Shown: positions 8,062-17,131 of the stretch, one piece after another
Layout: each line of letters begins with the position of its first letter
Position numbering within the stretch: the first letter of the stretch is position 1
Source: Glutamicibacter sp. B1
GTDB lineage: Bacteria; Actinomycetota; Actinomycetes; Actinomycetales; Micrococcaceae
DNA length: 64,000 nucleotides
Reading direction: 5' to 3'
Assembly (NCBI RefSeq): GCF_039602135.1
Contig: NZ_CP125942.1
Location: 3,534,001-3,598,000, forward strand
Notes under the pieces: model-generated
Databases searched by the model: none
The model's input: the letters and a program-made list of their open reading frames with translations, nothing else
What the model was told of the DNA's origin: nothing
Program-made: the position numbers and the translations under genes

Positions 8062-9669
8062 ATGGTCAATATTCATGCCAACCATTCCGAACTAACTCCG
8101 TTGCGCTTCCTTGAACGCTCCGCCGAGGTTTATCCAAAGAAGACTGCCATTGTGCATGGCACGCGTAGTTATAACTATCGAGAATTCGAAGGCTTGGTCC
8201 ATCGTTTCGCTCAGGTCCTGGCCGAACGCATCAACCCCGGTGACCGGGTGGCGGTGCTGGCACCGAACACCCCGGAAATGCTGATGGCACACTATGCGGT
8301 ACCGCTAGCTGGCGGAGTGCTCATCGCACTCAACACCCGGTTATCCGCCCATGAACTGCAGTACATCATGGATCATTCCGAAGCGAAGCTATTGTTTGCG
8401 GACACGGAACTACTAGAAAACACTAAAAACCTGCGGCGGGAAAATCCGACCCTGCAGGCACTCATTGAAATCACCGATGACCAGTACACCGGCGCGCGCC
8501 CTCACGTAGACGTTGATGGCACGCTCCAAGAACTCCTAGCCACGGCCAGCGATGAACAACTTCCTTACGCAATCGCCGATGAGCGGGCACCAATAACTTT
8601 GAACTACACCTCGGGCACTACGGGCAAACCCAAGGGCGTACTCTACTCACACCGTGGCAGCTACTTGAACTCATTGGGCGAAGCACACCATCAAGGCTTC
8701 ACCTCAGCAACTCGATACCTGTGGACCCTGCCCATGTTTCACTGCAACGGTTGGTGTACCCCGTGGGCCGTCACCGCCGCCGGAGGAACCCACTTGTGCC
8801 TGCGCGGGGTTCGTGAAGAACCAGTCTGGGACGCTATCGAAAACTTAGGAACAACGCATCTGTGCGGAGCACCAACAGTTTGCTCCATTATTGCCGACTC
8901 CCCTCTGGCCCATCAGCTTGATGCTCCCCTACGCATTACTACCGCCGGAGCACCGCCTTCGCCGGCTATCATCTCAAAGCTGCAAAAACTCGGCATTGAG
9001 GTGGTCCACGTTTACGGTTTGACCGAAGTGTACGGACCTTACACGGTCTGCGAATTCCAAGAGGAATGGGAGCAACTAGAGCCGACTGAACGCGCGGCAA
9101 AGCTTTCTCGACAAGGCGTCGGTATGATCACCGCTGAATCTGCACGCATCGTGGATGAGAACATGAACGATGTACCAGCCGACGGGCAGAGTATGGGTGA
9201 AATAGTCTTGCGTGGCAATAACGTCATGATTGGTTATTACCGTGACGAAATAGCCACCCAGCAAGCCTTCGCCGGGGGCTGGTTCCACACCGGGGATCTT
9301 GGAGTGATGCACCCCGATGGTTATATCCAGGTCCGCGACCGGGCCAAGGACATCATCATCTCTGGTGGCGAGAACATCTCAACCATCGAAGTAGAACAAG
9401 CCTTAGCCTCCCACCCAGAAGTCCTCGATTTAGCAGTCATTGGCCTGGCCGATGAAAAGTGGGGCGAACGACCGGTCGCCTATGTCATCCGCAGTAAAGG
9501 TTCCAATCTCCAGGCCGAAGAGCTGATCAGTTTTGCTCGAGAAAAACTGGCCGGCTACAAGGTTCCACGCACCATCATCTTCCCGCAAGATTTGCCGAGG
9601 ACTTCAACAGGTAAGGTGCAAAAGAATGTATTACGAGCCCAAGCGCTAGAACAACTGCACGGCGCCTAA
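8062..9669 (+). CDS. Acyl-CoA synthetase (AMP-forming)
   Basis: A 535-aa member of the ANL adenylating superfamily that ligates a carboxylic acid to CoA through an acyl-adenylate. It shows the P-loop-like [11 protein letters not shown], the A5 motif YGLTEVYGP, the A7 motif GWFHTGDLG, the hinge [16 protein letters not shown], and the catalytic lysine motif [10 protein letters not shown] near the C-terminus. Full length. The [11 protein letters not shown] segment and the overall pattern are typical of medium/long-chain acyl-CoA synthetases such as those called FadD or AlkK; chain length cannot be set from sequence. The ATG at 8062 is preferred because AAGGA (8050-8054) lies 7 nt upstream; an ATG five codons earlier has a poorer site. 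The thioesterase gene follows 16 bp later. Confidence 0.92.
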   Translation: MVNIHANHSELTPLRFLERSAEVYPKKTAIVHGTRSYNYREFEGLVHRFAQVLAERINPGDRVAVLAPNTPEMLMAHYAVPLAGGVLIALNTRLSAHELQYIMDHSEAKLLFADTELLENTKNLRRENPTLQALIEITDDQYTGARPHVDVDGTLQELLATASDEQLPYAIADERAPITLNYTSGTTGKPKGVLYSHRGSYLNSLGEAHHQGFTSATRYLWTLPMFHCNGWCTPWAVTAAGGTHLCLRGVREEPVWDAIENLGTTHLCGAPTVCSIIADSPLAHQLDAPLRITTAGAPPSPAIISKLQKLGIEVVHVYGLTEVYGPYTVCEFQEEWEQLEPTERAAKLSRQGVGMITAESARIVDENMNDVPADGQSMGEIVLRGNNVMIGYYRDEIATQQAFAGGWFHTGDLGVMHPDGYIQVRDRAKDIIISGGENISTIEVEQALASHPEVLDLAVIGLADEKWGERPVAYVIRSKGSNLQAEELISFAREKLAGYKVPRTIIFPQDLPRTSTGKVQKNVLRAQALEQLHGA

Positions 9670-9685
9670 CACTTTTGGAGTACCA

Positions 9686-10102
9686 ATGAGTTCCCCGGAA
9701 CAACGAATTCCCGACAACGACAGCCAATTTACTCAAAGTCTGGGACTGGTCTTTGACGAAATCACCGCCACCTACGTACGTGGGCACGCCGACCTAAACG
9801 AAAACCACCACACTCCGTGGGGTGTAGTTCATGGCGGGGTCTACACCTCGATGGTTGAAAGTGCTGGCAGTGTTGGAGCCAGCTACGCGGTGGCAGATCG
9901 CAACCAGTTTGCCGTCGGCGTTCACAATGCCACCGACTTCCTGCGACCTTCTACCGGGGCACAAGTACAGGTGGTGGCTACCGCGCTTTTCCAGGGACGG
10001 AACCAGCAGTTATGGGAAGTGATCATCACGGACCAGGGAACCGGAAAAGAGCTCTCGCGCGGACAATTACGCACCCAAAACGTAGATATGCCAAAGGCCT
10101 GA
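9686..10102 (+). CDS. PaaI family thioesterase (hotdog fold)
   Basis: A 138-aa single-domain hotdog thioesterase. The family motif appears as NENHHTPWGVVHGGVYTSM (about residues 37-55), supplying the HGG turn and the Asn used by PaaI/YdiI enzymes, followed by NATDFLRPSTG. These proteins hydrolyse acyl-CoA thioesters. The gene starts 16 bp after the acyl-CoA synthetase with a GGAG ribosome binding site, so the pair may ligate and release related acyl groups or prevent CoA sequestration. The substrate is unknown. Confidence 0.9.
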   Translation: MSSPEQRIPDNDSQFTQSLGLVFDEITATYVRGHADLNENHHTPWGVVHGGVYTSMVESAGSVGASYAVADRNQFAVGVHNATDFLRPSTGAQVQVVATALFQGRNQQLWEVIITDQGTGKELSRGQLRTQNVDMPKA

Positions 10103-10110
10103 GCGTATCC

Positions 10111-10162
10111 TAGGTGGCACTTAGCGAATCAGCTTCTGGAGGCTCATCATGAGTGCCACCTA
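10111..10162 (+). repeat. 11-bp inverted repeat spanning a ribosome binding site and start codon
   Basis: TAGGTGGCACT (10111-10121) and its exact complement AGTGCCACCTA (10152-10162) bracket a 30-nt loop holding GGAGG (10138-10142) and the ATG of the next gene. The right arm is codons 2-5 of that gene. In RNA this would place the initiation region in the loop of a hairpin. Whether it is regulatory is unknown. Confidence 0.5.
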
Positions 10163-10733
10163 TACCTTTGACGTGTTCAGCAGTCTTGATGGCTTCGGCA
10201 GTGCCGGCGGCGATTGGGGTGGCTACTGGGGCAAACAGGGACCTGAGCTGCTGGACAGGCGCATGGAATTTTATAGTTCACCCTGTCATGTGGTGTTCGG
10301 AGCCAACACCTTTCGCCTGTTCTCAAGGTTCTGGGAAGATATTGAGCAAAATCCGGAAGTTGAAGACCCGTGGGGTGTGGCCTTACATGAGCAACCAGCC
10401 ACCGTCATTTCCACGACACTTCAGGAACCCCTGAATTGGCCCGATGCCACCCTAGAGCGGGACGATGCGCTAGACGTGGTGAAAAAGCTAAAAAGTAGCT
10501 CGACACTCCCCCTCAGGTCACACGGTAGTTTGGCGATGAACCATTCCCTGCTCGCCGCTGGCCTGGTGGATTTTATTCAGGTCACCATCTTCCCGGTCCT
10601 CACCGGACGCAATGGTAGTTCGCCGGTCTTCGGCGGTGTAGATGACTATGACCTTGAGCTGGTGGATTCACGCCTTCTGGATCGCAGCATCCAAGAACTT
10701 ACCTACCGTCCGACTATTCATCGCCCTTCCTGA
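10149..10733 (+). CDS. Dihydrofolate reductase family protein (RibD C-terminal-like)
   Basis: A 194-aa protein of the YwjB/RibD_C group, which shares the dihydrofolate reductase fold and binds NADPH. The diagnostic opening FDVFSSLDGFGSAGGDWGGYW is followed by HVVFGANTFRLFSRFWE and a C-terminal GRNGSSPVFGG with a final strand ELVDSRLLDRSIQELTYRP. Substrates of these stand-alone proteins are mostly unknown; they are not the housekeeping DHFR. A GGAGG ribosome binding site precedes the ATG by 6 nt, inside the inverted repeat at 10111-10162. Probably the last gene of the acyl-CoA ligase unit. Confidence 0.85.
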   Translation: MSATYTFDVFSSLDGFGSAGGDWGGYWGKQGPELLDRRMEFYSSPCHVVFGANTFRLFSRFWEDIEQNPEVEDPWGVALHEQPATVISTTLQEPLNWPDATLERDDALDVVKKLKSSSTLPLRSHGSLAMNHSLLAAGLVDFIQVTIFPVLTGRNGSSPVFGGVDDYDLELVDSRLLDRSIQELTYRPTIHRPS

Positions 10734-10850
10734 GGTGCAGCCTGAAATCTGAAAAACTCCCTGTAATACTGCTTCATTGCCTCCATTCGTGCACCGGTTA
10801 GTTATAAGTTCGTAGTTGATCAGACACGTACTTGCAGAGGTGAGAGCGCA

Positions 10851-11744
10851 GTGAAGAACCGTCAGAAATTTCCCATAGTTTTCAGCCTTCTCGCTGCCCT
10901 GACTCTCGTTGGGTGTTCCACCAATTCGCCATCCCTCGAAGCACCATCTTCCAGCACAGCCCCCAGCTCCGCGAGCACAGCACCAAGCTCAACGGCACTG
11001 ACCGACCTTAGCGCCGACATGGTGGCCTCCGCAAGCATCCCGTCCATGTGCGGATTCCCCGCGGGCAAACTATCTAAAGGTGTCCTGCAGAAAAAACACC
11101 CCGAGTACCCCAATGCCAGCGTCCCAAGCCTTGCCGATTCAAAACTGATTGTGGCCGGGGACCTCACCGGTGACGGTGTGAAAGACCTCGCGGCAGTGTT
11201 CTATTGCGACAAAGGTGGAGTTTCTTGGCCTTCACACATCCAGCTCTTCCAGAACACCGCCAAAGGCATCGCCGCTTTAGGCAAACCCTTTCTCATGGGT
11301 GACATTACCGGTGGCGCCCGCGGGATTCCGAGCTCGCTAAAATTCGTCAACGGACAACTGGAAGTCGTTGACCGCCAGCTCTTGCCCATGGAGCCGGCGG
11401 CTGCCCCTTCAGGAAAGATCAAGGCGAGCCTGAAGTGGGACGGCAAGAAGCTGATCACCACGGAAATCCAAGATCTGGCTCACCCAAAAAATGGCACGCT
11501 CAAGACCGCCACCGTCAATGGCACCTGGTGCCAGCTGACAAAAGAGTCAAAAATCGACAACAAGGACTGCCTAGAAATCAGCTACCCACAACTCACTCAG
11601 AAGGGTGAAGATCCACGGACCCTGAGTTACTCGTCCAATAACGATTTCACCGAGTTGAGCTACTTTGATGCACCCCTGGGCGTGGTTTATCAGCCCGGAG
11701 TCAAAATCCAAGACCCGGCAAATCCTTCGGTCCCGACAGCTTAG
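10851..11744 (+). CDS. Putative lipoprotein, 297 aa
   Basis: A secreted lipid-anchored protein: KNRQK positive N-region, hydrophobic core, and lipobox LVGC with the acylated cysteine at residue 22, followed by a Ser/Pro/Thr-rich linker to about residue 60. The mature part contains a motif DLTGDGVKDLAAVFYCDKGG, similar in form to the calcium-binding FG-GAP/VCBS repeat core (DxDGDGxxDL), and three or four further cysteines that could form disulfides. I do not recognise a named family. It has its own upstream region and a GTG start with a GAGG-type ribosome binding site. Confidence 0.75.
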   Translation: MKNRQKFPIVFSLLAALTLVGCSTNSPSLEAPSSSTAPSSASTAPSSTALTDLSADMVASASIPSMCGFPAGKLSKGVLQKKHPEYPNASVPSLADSKLIVAGDLTGDGVKDLAAVFYCDKGGVSWPSHIQLFQNTAKGIAALGKPFLMGDITGGARGIPSSLKFVNGQLEVVDRQLLPMEPAAAPSGKIKASLKWDGKKLITTEIQDLAHPKNGTLKTATVNGTWCQLTKESKIDNKDCLEISYPQLTQKGEDPRTLSYSSNNDFTELSYFDAPLGVVYQPGVKIQDPANPSVPTA

Positions 11745-11809
11745 CTAGATCAGTACCGGCTATATAACAGCCAAACTCAAGAAGTGTACGTTCGACACAG
11801 TAAGTAACT

Positions 11810-13327
11810 CTAGCTCGCTGGGCGCATATCTCCGGTCTGCTCAAAGCGTTGGTGCCAGCTCAGCGCCTCACCCAACAGGTGTGGAGTGTGCTTGCCGTAG
11901 CTATCCTTGCAAGCACGGTCGAAGTAGTCCTGAAGTAACGGGCGGTACTCGGGGTGTGCGCACTGATCGATGACCAGTTGGGCACGCTGCTTGGGTGAGA
12001 GGCCACGCAGGTCGGCCAGGCCCTGTTCGGTGATCAGGACCATGGTGTCGTGCTCGGTGTGGTCCACGTGGGAAGCGAACGGGACGATGCCTGAGATCTT
12101 TCCGCCTTTGGCGGTGGAAGGTGACATGAACACCGACAGGTAGCCATTGCGGGCGAAATCTCCGGAGCCGCCAATACCGTTCATGACGTGCGAACCGAGC
12201 ACGTTAGTAGAGTTCACGTTGCCGTAAATATCGGCCTCAATCATGCCATTGAGGGCAATGCAGCCCAGACGTCGGATGATCTCGGGGTGGTTGGAGATTT
12301 CTTGGGCGCGCAACAAGATGCGTTCCCGGTAGTGTTCAACGTTCTTGTTGAACTCCTCAACGCCCTCAGCTGAGAGGGAGAAGCTGGTAGCCGAGGCAAA
12401 CTCAATGGTGCCATCCTTGATCAGTTCCAGCATTCCGTCCTGGATGACCTCGGTGTAGGCGCTCAAACCCTTGTAGCCACCCCGGGCAAGCCCCGCGAGC
12501 ACGGCATTGGCGATGTTACCCACTCCGGACTGCAATGGCAGAAGCTTTTCGGTCAGTCGGCCCGCACGGATTTCAGAATCTAGGAAGCTCAGTAGGTGAT
12601 CAGCGATCTTCTCGCTGGTCTCATCCACCGGGGCGAAGGGGCTCAAGCGGTCCGGTGAGTTGGTCTGAACCACCGCGACAACCTTATTCACGTCAACATC
12701 TAGGTACTTCTGGCCAATGCGCTCACGCACCGTGCTCAAATCAATGGGCTTCCGGTGCGGAGGAAGCGCGGTGCCGTAGTAGACATCGTGCATGCCGTCC
12801 ATAGCTGCGGACTGTTGTGAGTTGACCTCGATAATGACTTTGTCAGCCATCTCTAGCCACGTCTTGTTATTTCCTACGGAGCTGGAGGGAATCAGGTCGC
12901 CTTCCGCGGTGACGCCCACGACTTCCACGATGGCTACGTCAATCTTGCCGTAGAACCCAAACCATGCGTGCTGAGCGACATGGGACAGGTGGATGTCCAT
13001 GTACTCCATGTTGCCGTCGTTGATGCGTCGGCGTAGCTCTGGATCGGACATATAGGGCAGGCGGAGATTCATGCCTTCGGCCTTGGCCAGTACCCCATCG
13101 AGTTCGGGAGCAGTGGAGGCGCCGGTCAGCACGTTGATCTTAAAGTCCTGACCTGCTGCGTGCTGGCGTTCCATCTGGGAAGCTAGAGCGCCGGGCACGG
13201 CTTTGGGATATCCCGCACCGGTAAAGCCACTCATGGCGACGGTCATTCCTGGTTTGATGAAGCTTGCTGCCTGTTCGGCGCTCATCAGTCGATCAGCAAA
13301 GGCCCGGTGGTGAATACGCTCGTGCAA
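11810..13327 (-). CDS. Acetyl-CoA hydrolase/transferase family (acyl-CoA:acetate CoA-transferase)
   Basis: A 505-aa class I CoA-transferase. N- and C-terminal halves are both complete. GMIEADIYGNVNST carries the expected catalytic glutamate, and HVMNGIGGSGDFARNGYLS is the oxyanion/CoA-binding motif typical of succinyl-CoA:acetate or propionyl-CoA:succinate transferases (Cat1/ScpC/AarC group). In actinobacteria such enzymes take part in acetate or propionate activation. The TTG start is supported by GAAGGG about 7 nt upstream; no nearer ATG has a better site. It appears monocistronic. Confidence 0.9.
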   Translation of the reverse strand: MHERIHHRAFADRLMSAEQAASFIKPGMTVAMSGFTGAGYPKAVPGALASQMERQHAAGQDFKINVLTGASTAPELDGVLAKAEGMNLRLPYMSDPELRRRINDGNMEYMDIHLSHVAQHAWFGFYGKIDVAIVEVVGVTAEGDLIPSSSVGNNKTWLEMADKVIIEVNSQQSAAMDGMHDVYYGTALPPHRKPIDLSTVRERIGQKYLDVDVNKVVAVVQTNSPDRLSPFAPVDETSEKIADHLLSFLDSEIRAGRLTEKLLPLQSGVGNIANAVLAGLARGGYKGLSAYTEVIQDGMLELIKDGTIEFASATSFSLSAEGVEEFNKNVEHYRERILLRAQEISNHPEIIRRLGCIALNGMIEADIYGNVNSTNVLGSHVMNGIGGSGDFARNGYLSVFMSPSTAKGGKISGIVPFASHVDHTEHDTMVLITEQGLADLRGLSPKQRAQLVIDQCAHPEYRPLLQDYFDRACKDSYGKHTPHLLGEALSWHQRFEQTGDMRPAS

Positions 13328-13511
13328 AATAATCCCTTCGAAACATCCTTGTGACGTAGGTCTATAACCCGCATCTCATCGGAACACTTTAGTCGTTATC
13401 GAAGGAGAGATAGACCGCGGGTGGGGCTATTGCGCGATGGGTGGTAGTTTTCTCGATGAGCTGGCCTCGATTTGCGGTGGCCGGTTGCCGATGACGCGTC
13501 TCAAAGGCGGG

Positions 13512-13817
13512 TTAACACAAGCGGGCGTAGGCTTCGCCGCGGATCGCTGTGATCTCGATTCGAGCCTCCAGCGCCTCGATATATCGACGCAAGGTAGCCA
13601 GCTGCACGCGGTCTAGGTCGCCGGATTCCAGCTTTTTGATCCGCTCTACTGGCCACTTCAGCTGTGTGGCCAGATCAGCGTGGCTCAGTTTGGCCTCTTC
13701 ACGCAGGGCCTTCAGAGTCAGCTCGCGTGGCTGCTGATGCACGGTCCGCTGGTGCTCAGCGAGCGCGGCGCGTTGCTCGTCGGTCAGTACATCTGGATCG
13801 GCATATGCAAAACCCAT
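13512..13817 (-). CDS. XRE-type helix-turn-helix regulator
   Basis: A 101-aa protein with a Cro/C1-type HTH near the middle: LKALREEAKLSHADLATQLKWPVERIKKLESGD, followed by a helix LATLRRYIEALEARIEI. The arrangement is that of HigA-like antitoxins, but no toxin gene is adjacent, so it may be an orphan regulator. The ATG at 13817 is preferred (GGTGG 5 nt upstream); an ATG four codons earlier abuts its AGGAG directly. Position between the CoA-transferase and the ribosomal operon offers no functional hint. Confidence 0.75.
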   Translation of the reverse strand: MGFAYADPDVLTDEQRAALAEHQRTVHQQPRELTLKALREEAKLSHADLATQLKWPVERIKKLESGDLDRVQLATLRRYIEALEARIEITAIRGEAYARLC

Positions 13818-13979
13818 GTGGTCCACCATCTCCTGTCGTCGTGCTGGCTTGGGACACTGTCACCTATGAGGTTATGGGTCGGAAGCCGCATGACCAACGA
13901 TGATGTTCGGAAGGTTGTGCGAAGAAGTGATGAATTATGTAAGAACCCGCAGTGTCTTTTATTCCGTGGAGTTAAACGT

Positions 13980-14023
13980 CAACGGGTGGCGTACATTCCT
14001 TGCGGAATGTACGCCACCCGTTG
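13980..14023 (-). terminator. Terminator of the rpsF-ssb-rpsR-rplI operon
   Basis: A perfect 20-bp stem with a 4-nt loop (TTGC) lies 24 bp beyond the rplI stop codon. The T-tract on the minus strand is poor, but the stem is exceptionally long and stable. Confidence 0.8.
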
Positions 14024-14047
14024 AAAAGAAGGTGCGTCTAAAAAGAC

Positions 14048-14506
14048 TTACTTCTTTGCAGCAGCTACAACCTGCAGGCGCAGGTTTGCAACGATGTCCT
14101 CGTGTACGCGAACGGTTGCGGTGTAGTTGCCAGTCGACTTGATGTGGTCGCTGACCTCGATGTTGCGCTTGTCGATCTTACCCAGACCGGCAGCCTCTAC
14201 GGCGTTAGCGATATCGATGGTCTTGACGGTGCCGAACAGGCGACCGTTAGAACCAGCCTTGATGGTGATCTTCACCGGCTGGGACTTCAGCTTAGCTGCA
14301 AGTTCCTGAGCTTCCTCAAGGTTTGCAATAGCGCGAGCAGCACGTGCAGCCTTGATCGACTCCACCTGCTTCTCACCGCCCTGGGTCCAGACGATTGCGA
14401 AACCGCGTGGCAGCAGGTAGTTACGGGCGTAGCCGTTCTTTACCTCGACAATATCGCCAGCAGCACCGAGACCGGATACTTCGTGAGTCAGAATGATCTT
14501 TGCCAT
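14048..14506 (-). CDS. rplI: 50S ribosomal protein bL9
   Basis: A 152-aa protein with the canonical L9 opening [35 protein letters not shown], the long central helix ([24 protein letters not shown]) and the C-terminal rRNA-binding domain. Bridges ribosomes and supports frame maintenance. It is the last gene of the rpsF-ssb-rpsR-rplI operon, with an AAGGG-type ribosome binding site. Confidence 0.97.
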   Translation of the reverse strand: MAKIILTHEVSGLGAAGDIVEVKNGYARNYLLPRGFAIVWTQGGEKQVESIKAARAARAIANLEEAQELAAKLKSQPVKITIKAGSNGRLFGTVKTIDIANAVEAAGLGKIDKRNIEVSDHIKSTGNYTATVRVHEDIVANLRLQVVAAAKK

Positions 14507-14524
14507 TTTGCTATCCCTTCTTCC

Positions 14525-14764
14525 TTAGCCGCGGCCAGCGCCGGAGTAAGGCAGCAGGGCTACTTCACGTGCGTTCTTGATTGCCTGTGCGATCTTGCGC
14601 TGTTCCTGAACGGAAACGCCGGTTACTCGACGAGCGCGGATCTTTCCACGGTCAGAGATGAACTTGCGCAGCAATGCGGTGTCCTTGTAGTCGATGACAG
14701 TGATGTCAGCGGCCTTCAAGGGGTTGGACTTTGGTTTGGGCTTACGGATTTCAGCCTTAGCCAT
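14525..14764 (-). CDS. rpsR: 30S ribosomal protein bS18
   Basis: A 79-aa S18 with the family core [25 protein letters not shown] followed by [19 protein letters not shown]. It binds next to S6 on the platform of the 30S subunit. There is no zinc-type cysteine set (the C-minus form). A GGAGCTCC stretch holds the ribosome binding site. Second-last gene of the operon. Confidence 0.97.
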   Translation of the reverse strand: MAKAEIRKPKPKSNPLKAADITVIDYKDTALLRKFISDRGKIRARRVTGVSVQEQRKIAQAIKNAREVALLPYSGAGRG

Positions 14765-14826
14765 CGTGGAGCTCCTTTAGCTTGGGAGCCCGCAGAATGA
14801 TCTGCGGGATGGTGAATAAATAATGT

Positions 14827-15399
14827 TTAGAAAGGCGGTTCGTCAGCGCCTGGGTTGCCCCAGCCGCCACCATTGTTTCCGCCGGTGCTCCATGGATCAG
14901 CGGCTGGAGCATTCCAACCGCCACCCTGTTGCGGCTGCTGCTGACGCGGCTGCTGCGCTGGGGCACCTTGCTGTGGTGCGTTGGAGAATCCTCCACCGCC
15001 ACCATTGCCGAAGCCACCGTTGCCACCGCCGGAGCGCTGGGTACGGGTGACCTTGGCGGAAGCGAAACGGAGCGATGGGCCGATTTCATCGACCTCAAGC
15101 TCCATCACGGTGCGACGTTCGCCTTCCTTGGTGTCGTAAGAACGTGAACGCAAACGACCCTGGGCGATGACGCGCATGCCCTTGGTCAGCGTTTCAGCAA
15201 CGTTCTCTGCAGCCTCGCGCCATACCGATGCACGCAAGAACAGGGCTTCCCCGTCCTTCCATTCATTGGACTGGCGGTCAAAGGTGCGAGGAGTCGAAGC
15301 GATCGTAAAGTTCGCTACGGCTGAGCCGGAAGGCGTGAAACGCAGCTCCGGATCGGCGGTCAGGTTTCCGATGACGGTAATAACAGTCTCGCCTGCCAT
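14827..15399 (-). CDS. ssb: Single-stranded DNA-binding protein
   Basis: A 190-aa SSB: an OB fold over about residues 1-115 ([24 protein letters not shown] near the start), a Gly/Gln/Pro-rich disordered linker, and the acidic tip DEPPF that recruits replication and repair proteins. It is placed between rpsF and rpsR as in most bacteria, with an AAGGAGAG ribosome binding site. The linker carries [14 protein letters not shown] and [10 protein letters not shown] runs. Confidence 0.97.
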   Translation of the reverse strand: MAGETVITVIGNLTADPELRFTPSGSAVANFTIASTPRTFDRQSNEWKDGEALFLRASVWREAAENVAETLTKGMRVIAQGRLRSRSYDTKEGERRTVMELEVDEIGPSLRFASAKVTRTQRSGGGNGGFGNGGGGGFSNAPQQGAPAQQPRQQQPQQGGGWNAPAADPWSTGGNNGGGWGNPGADEPPF

Positions 15400-15454
15400 T
15401 GACTCTCCTTAGAAAGATTGAACGTTATTTCTTACGACGGAAGGATTTGCGTAA

Positions 15455-15751
15455 TTAAACGCGAGCCTCTTCCGGACGGGTGACCTTGTGGCGCAGGATC
15501 TGCTCGTTGATCTTCAGCTGGCGCTCAAGCTCAGCGGAAGCGGCTGGTTCTGCGGTGTAGTTCACCACTACGTAAGTGGCTTCTGCCTTCTTCTTGATCT
15601 CGTAAGCCATCTTGCGACGACCCCAGACATCAACCTTTTCGATGGTGCCACCGTTGGAGCGAACAACCTCGAGGTACTTCTCGATGGTTGGCTCTACGGT
15701 GCGGTCATCGACCTCTGGATCAATGAGGACCATAAGTTCATAAGCACGCAT
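15455..15751 (-). CDS. rpsF: 30S ribosomal protein bS6
   Basis: A 98-aa S6 protein starting MRAYELMVLIDPEVDDR, with the RRKMAYEIKKKAEATYVVVNY core and no poly-Glu tail. The ATG at 15751 is chosen over an upstream extension because GGAGGTGGG lies about 8 nt before it and because S6 always begins at this point. First gene of the operon with ssb, rpsR and rplI. Confidence 0.97.
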   Translation of the reverse strand: MRAYELMVLIDPEVDDRTVEPTIEKYLEVVRSNGGTIEKVDVWGRRKMAYEIKKKAEATYVVVNYTAEPAASAELERQLKINEQILRHKVTRPEEARV

Positions 15752-15937
15752 GTGAACCCACCTCCTTTGGGCTAAACGGTCGCGGTATTTCCGCAACAGG
15801 AGGTTCTTGCGTTATCCATGTACCAGACGCCCAACTTTCGGGCATGCAGTAGCACAGACTTATCTAGTCTAGCCCAGAGATGCTCTGAGCTGTAGTCATG
15901 GTGTTGCACATCATGAATCGAAAATGCTGGTGCTGAT

Positions 15938-17131
15938 CTAGCCCTGATCTTTGAAAGCCAGTCCAATCCGGCGAGCGCCTTCTTTGAGGTTTTCTTCCGA
16001 AACGTGCCCAAAAGACAGTCTGAGATGACGGGCAGCTTCTGTGCCCGGTCCGCTCGGGAAAAAGGCCCCTTGCTGATAGTCCACTCCATGGCTTCGTGCC
16101 GATTCAGAGAGTTTCTGCGGGTCAATCCGATCGCTGACAATTTTCGGCCAGAGGAATAGCCCACCGTTAGGAAGCTCTATGTCCAGGGCACCCTGTGTCT
16201 CGGTTTCCAAGGCAGTGGCGAGGACTTGAGCTCGGTTGCGGTAGGTAGCTCGTGCCTTGTCCAACGTTGCATCAAATAGGGTTTCCTCGTGGGTCAATGC
16301 CTCTGCCACGATGCTCTGAATCAAAGTGGACGAGTGTGAATCCTGCCGACTTCGCAGTGCGGAAATATCTGACCTCAGCCAATTCGGTACAACAAGCCAG
16401 CCTAGACGCAGTCCCGGACCAAGGGTTTTAGTGAACGTATTGATGTGGATGACGTTTTCAGAGTCATTAAATTCCCTGTAGGATGCGCTTTCTGTGCCAA
16501 AGTAAAGCTCCCGGTAAGGGTTATCAGCCAAGAGAACGAAGCCGTATTGGGCGGCAAGCTCGACAAGCCGTTGCCGATCGGGACGCGAGAGTGATCCTTG
16601 CGTAGGATTGTGGAAGTCTGGCACGGTATACAGTGCTTTGGGGCGTACCCCCGCGCGCAATTGGCCTTCCAATGCATCCACATCTAATCCCGCAGCCCCG
16701 ACCGGCACCGGCAGAATATTGGTGGTGGCCAGTTCCAATCCGCGAAGGAACAACGGAAAAATTGGGTTGTCGACGGCCACTAGGTCACCCGGGTTGATCA
16801 GCGCTTGGATAGCTAGTGATAACCCGTGAAAACCACCATTAGTGACGATGATGCGATCGGCTGAAACGCCTTCGCGGGCAGCTATCCATTCGCGAAGTTC
16901 GGTGATCCCTTCGGTTCGAGAGTATTGCAACGCTGGCACTCCGGATCTCAACAGCACCCGTTCGGTTGCTGCGGTGAGTTCAGCAACCGGAAGAACTTCC
17001 GGGTCGGGAATTCCACCCAAGAGCTCAATAGAATCAGTGCGCGGGCTGCGCAGGGTGGCATCGCCAAAACCTTGTGGTTTGGAGAATCGGCCTACGAGTT
17101 CTGAAGTGTGTAGTGCGCTAGCGACGGTCAT
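15938..17131 (-). CDS. PLP-dependent aminotransferase, class I/II (2-aminoadipate/MocR-like fold)
   Basis: A 397-aa fold-type I aminotransferase without the GntR DNA-binding domain of MocR regulators. Visible motifs are LQYSRTEGITELREWIA, the cofactor region VTNGGFHGLSLAIQAL, PDFHNPTQGSLS, DNPYRELYF, and the Schiff-base lysine in NTFTKTLGPGLRLGW, ending with an arginine-bearing HLRLSFGHVSEE. Closest in style to LysN/KynA-type 2-aminoadipate and valine-pyruvate transaminases. It overlaps the ABC ATPase gene by 4 bp (ATGA), so it is the last gene of the importer operon and probably processes the imported compound's amino acid part. Confidence 0.88.
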   Translation of the reverse strand: MTVASALHTSELVGRFSKPQGFGDATLRSPRTDSIELLGGIPDPEVLPVAELTAATERVLLRSGVPALQYSRTEGITELREWIAAREGVSADRIIVTNGGFHGLSLAIQALINPGDLVAVDNPIFPLFLRGLELATTNILPVPVGAAGLDVDALEGQLRAGVRPKALYTVPDFHNPTQGSLSRPDRQRLVELAAQYGFVLLADNPYRELYFGTESASYREFNDSENVIHINTFTKTLGPGLRLGWLVVPNWLRSDISALRSRQDSHSSTLIQSIVAEALTHEETLFDATLDKARATYRNRAQVLATALETETQGALDIELPNGGLFLWPKIVSDRIDPQKLSESARSHGVDYQQGAFFPSGPGTEAARHLRLSFGHVSEENLKEGARRIGLAFKDQG

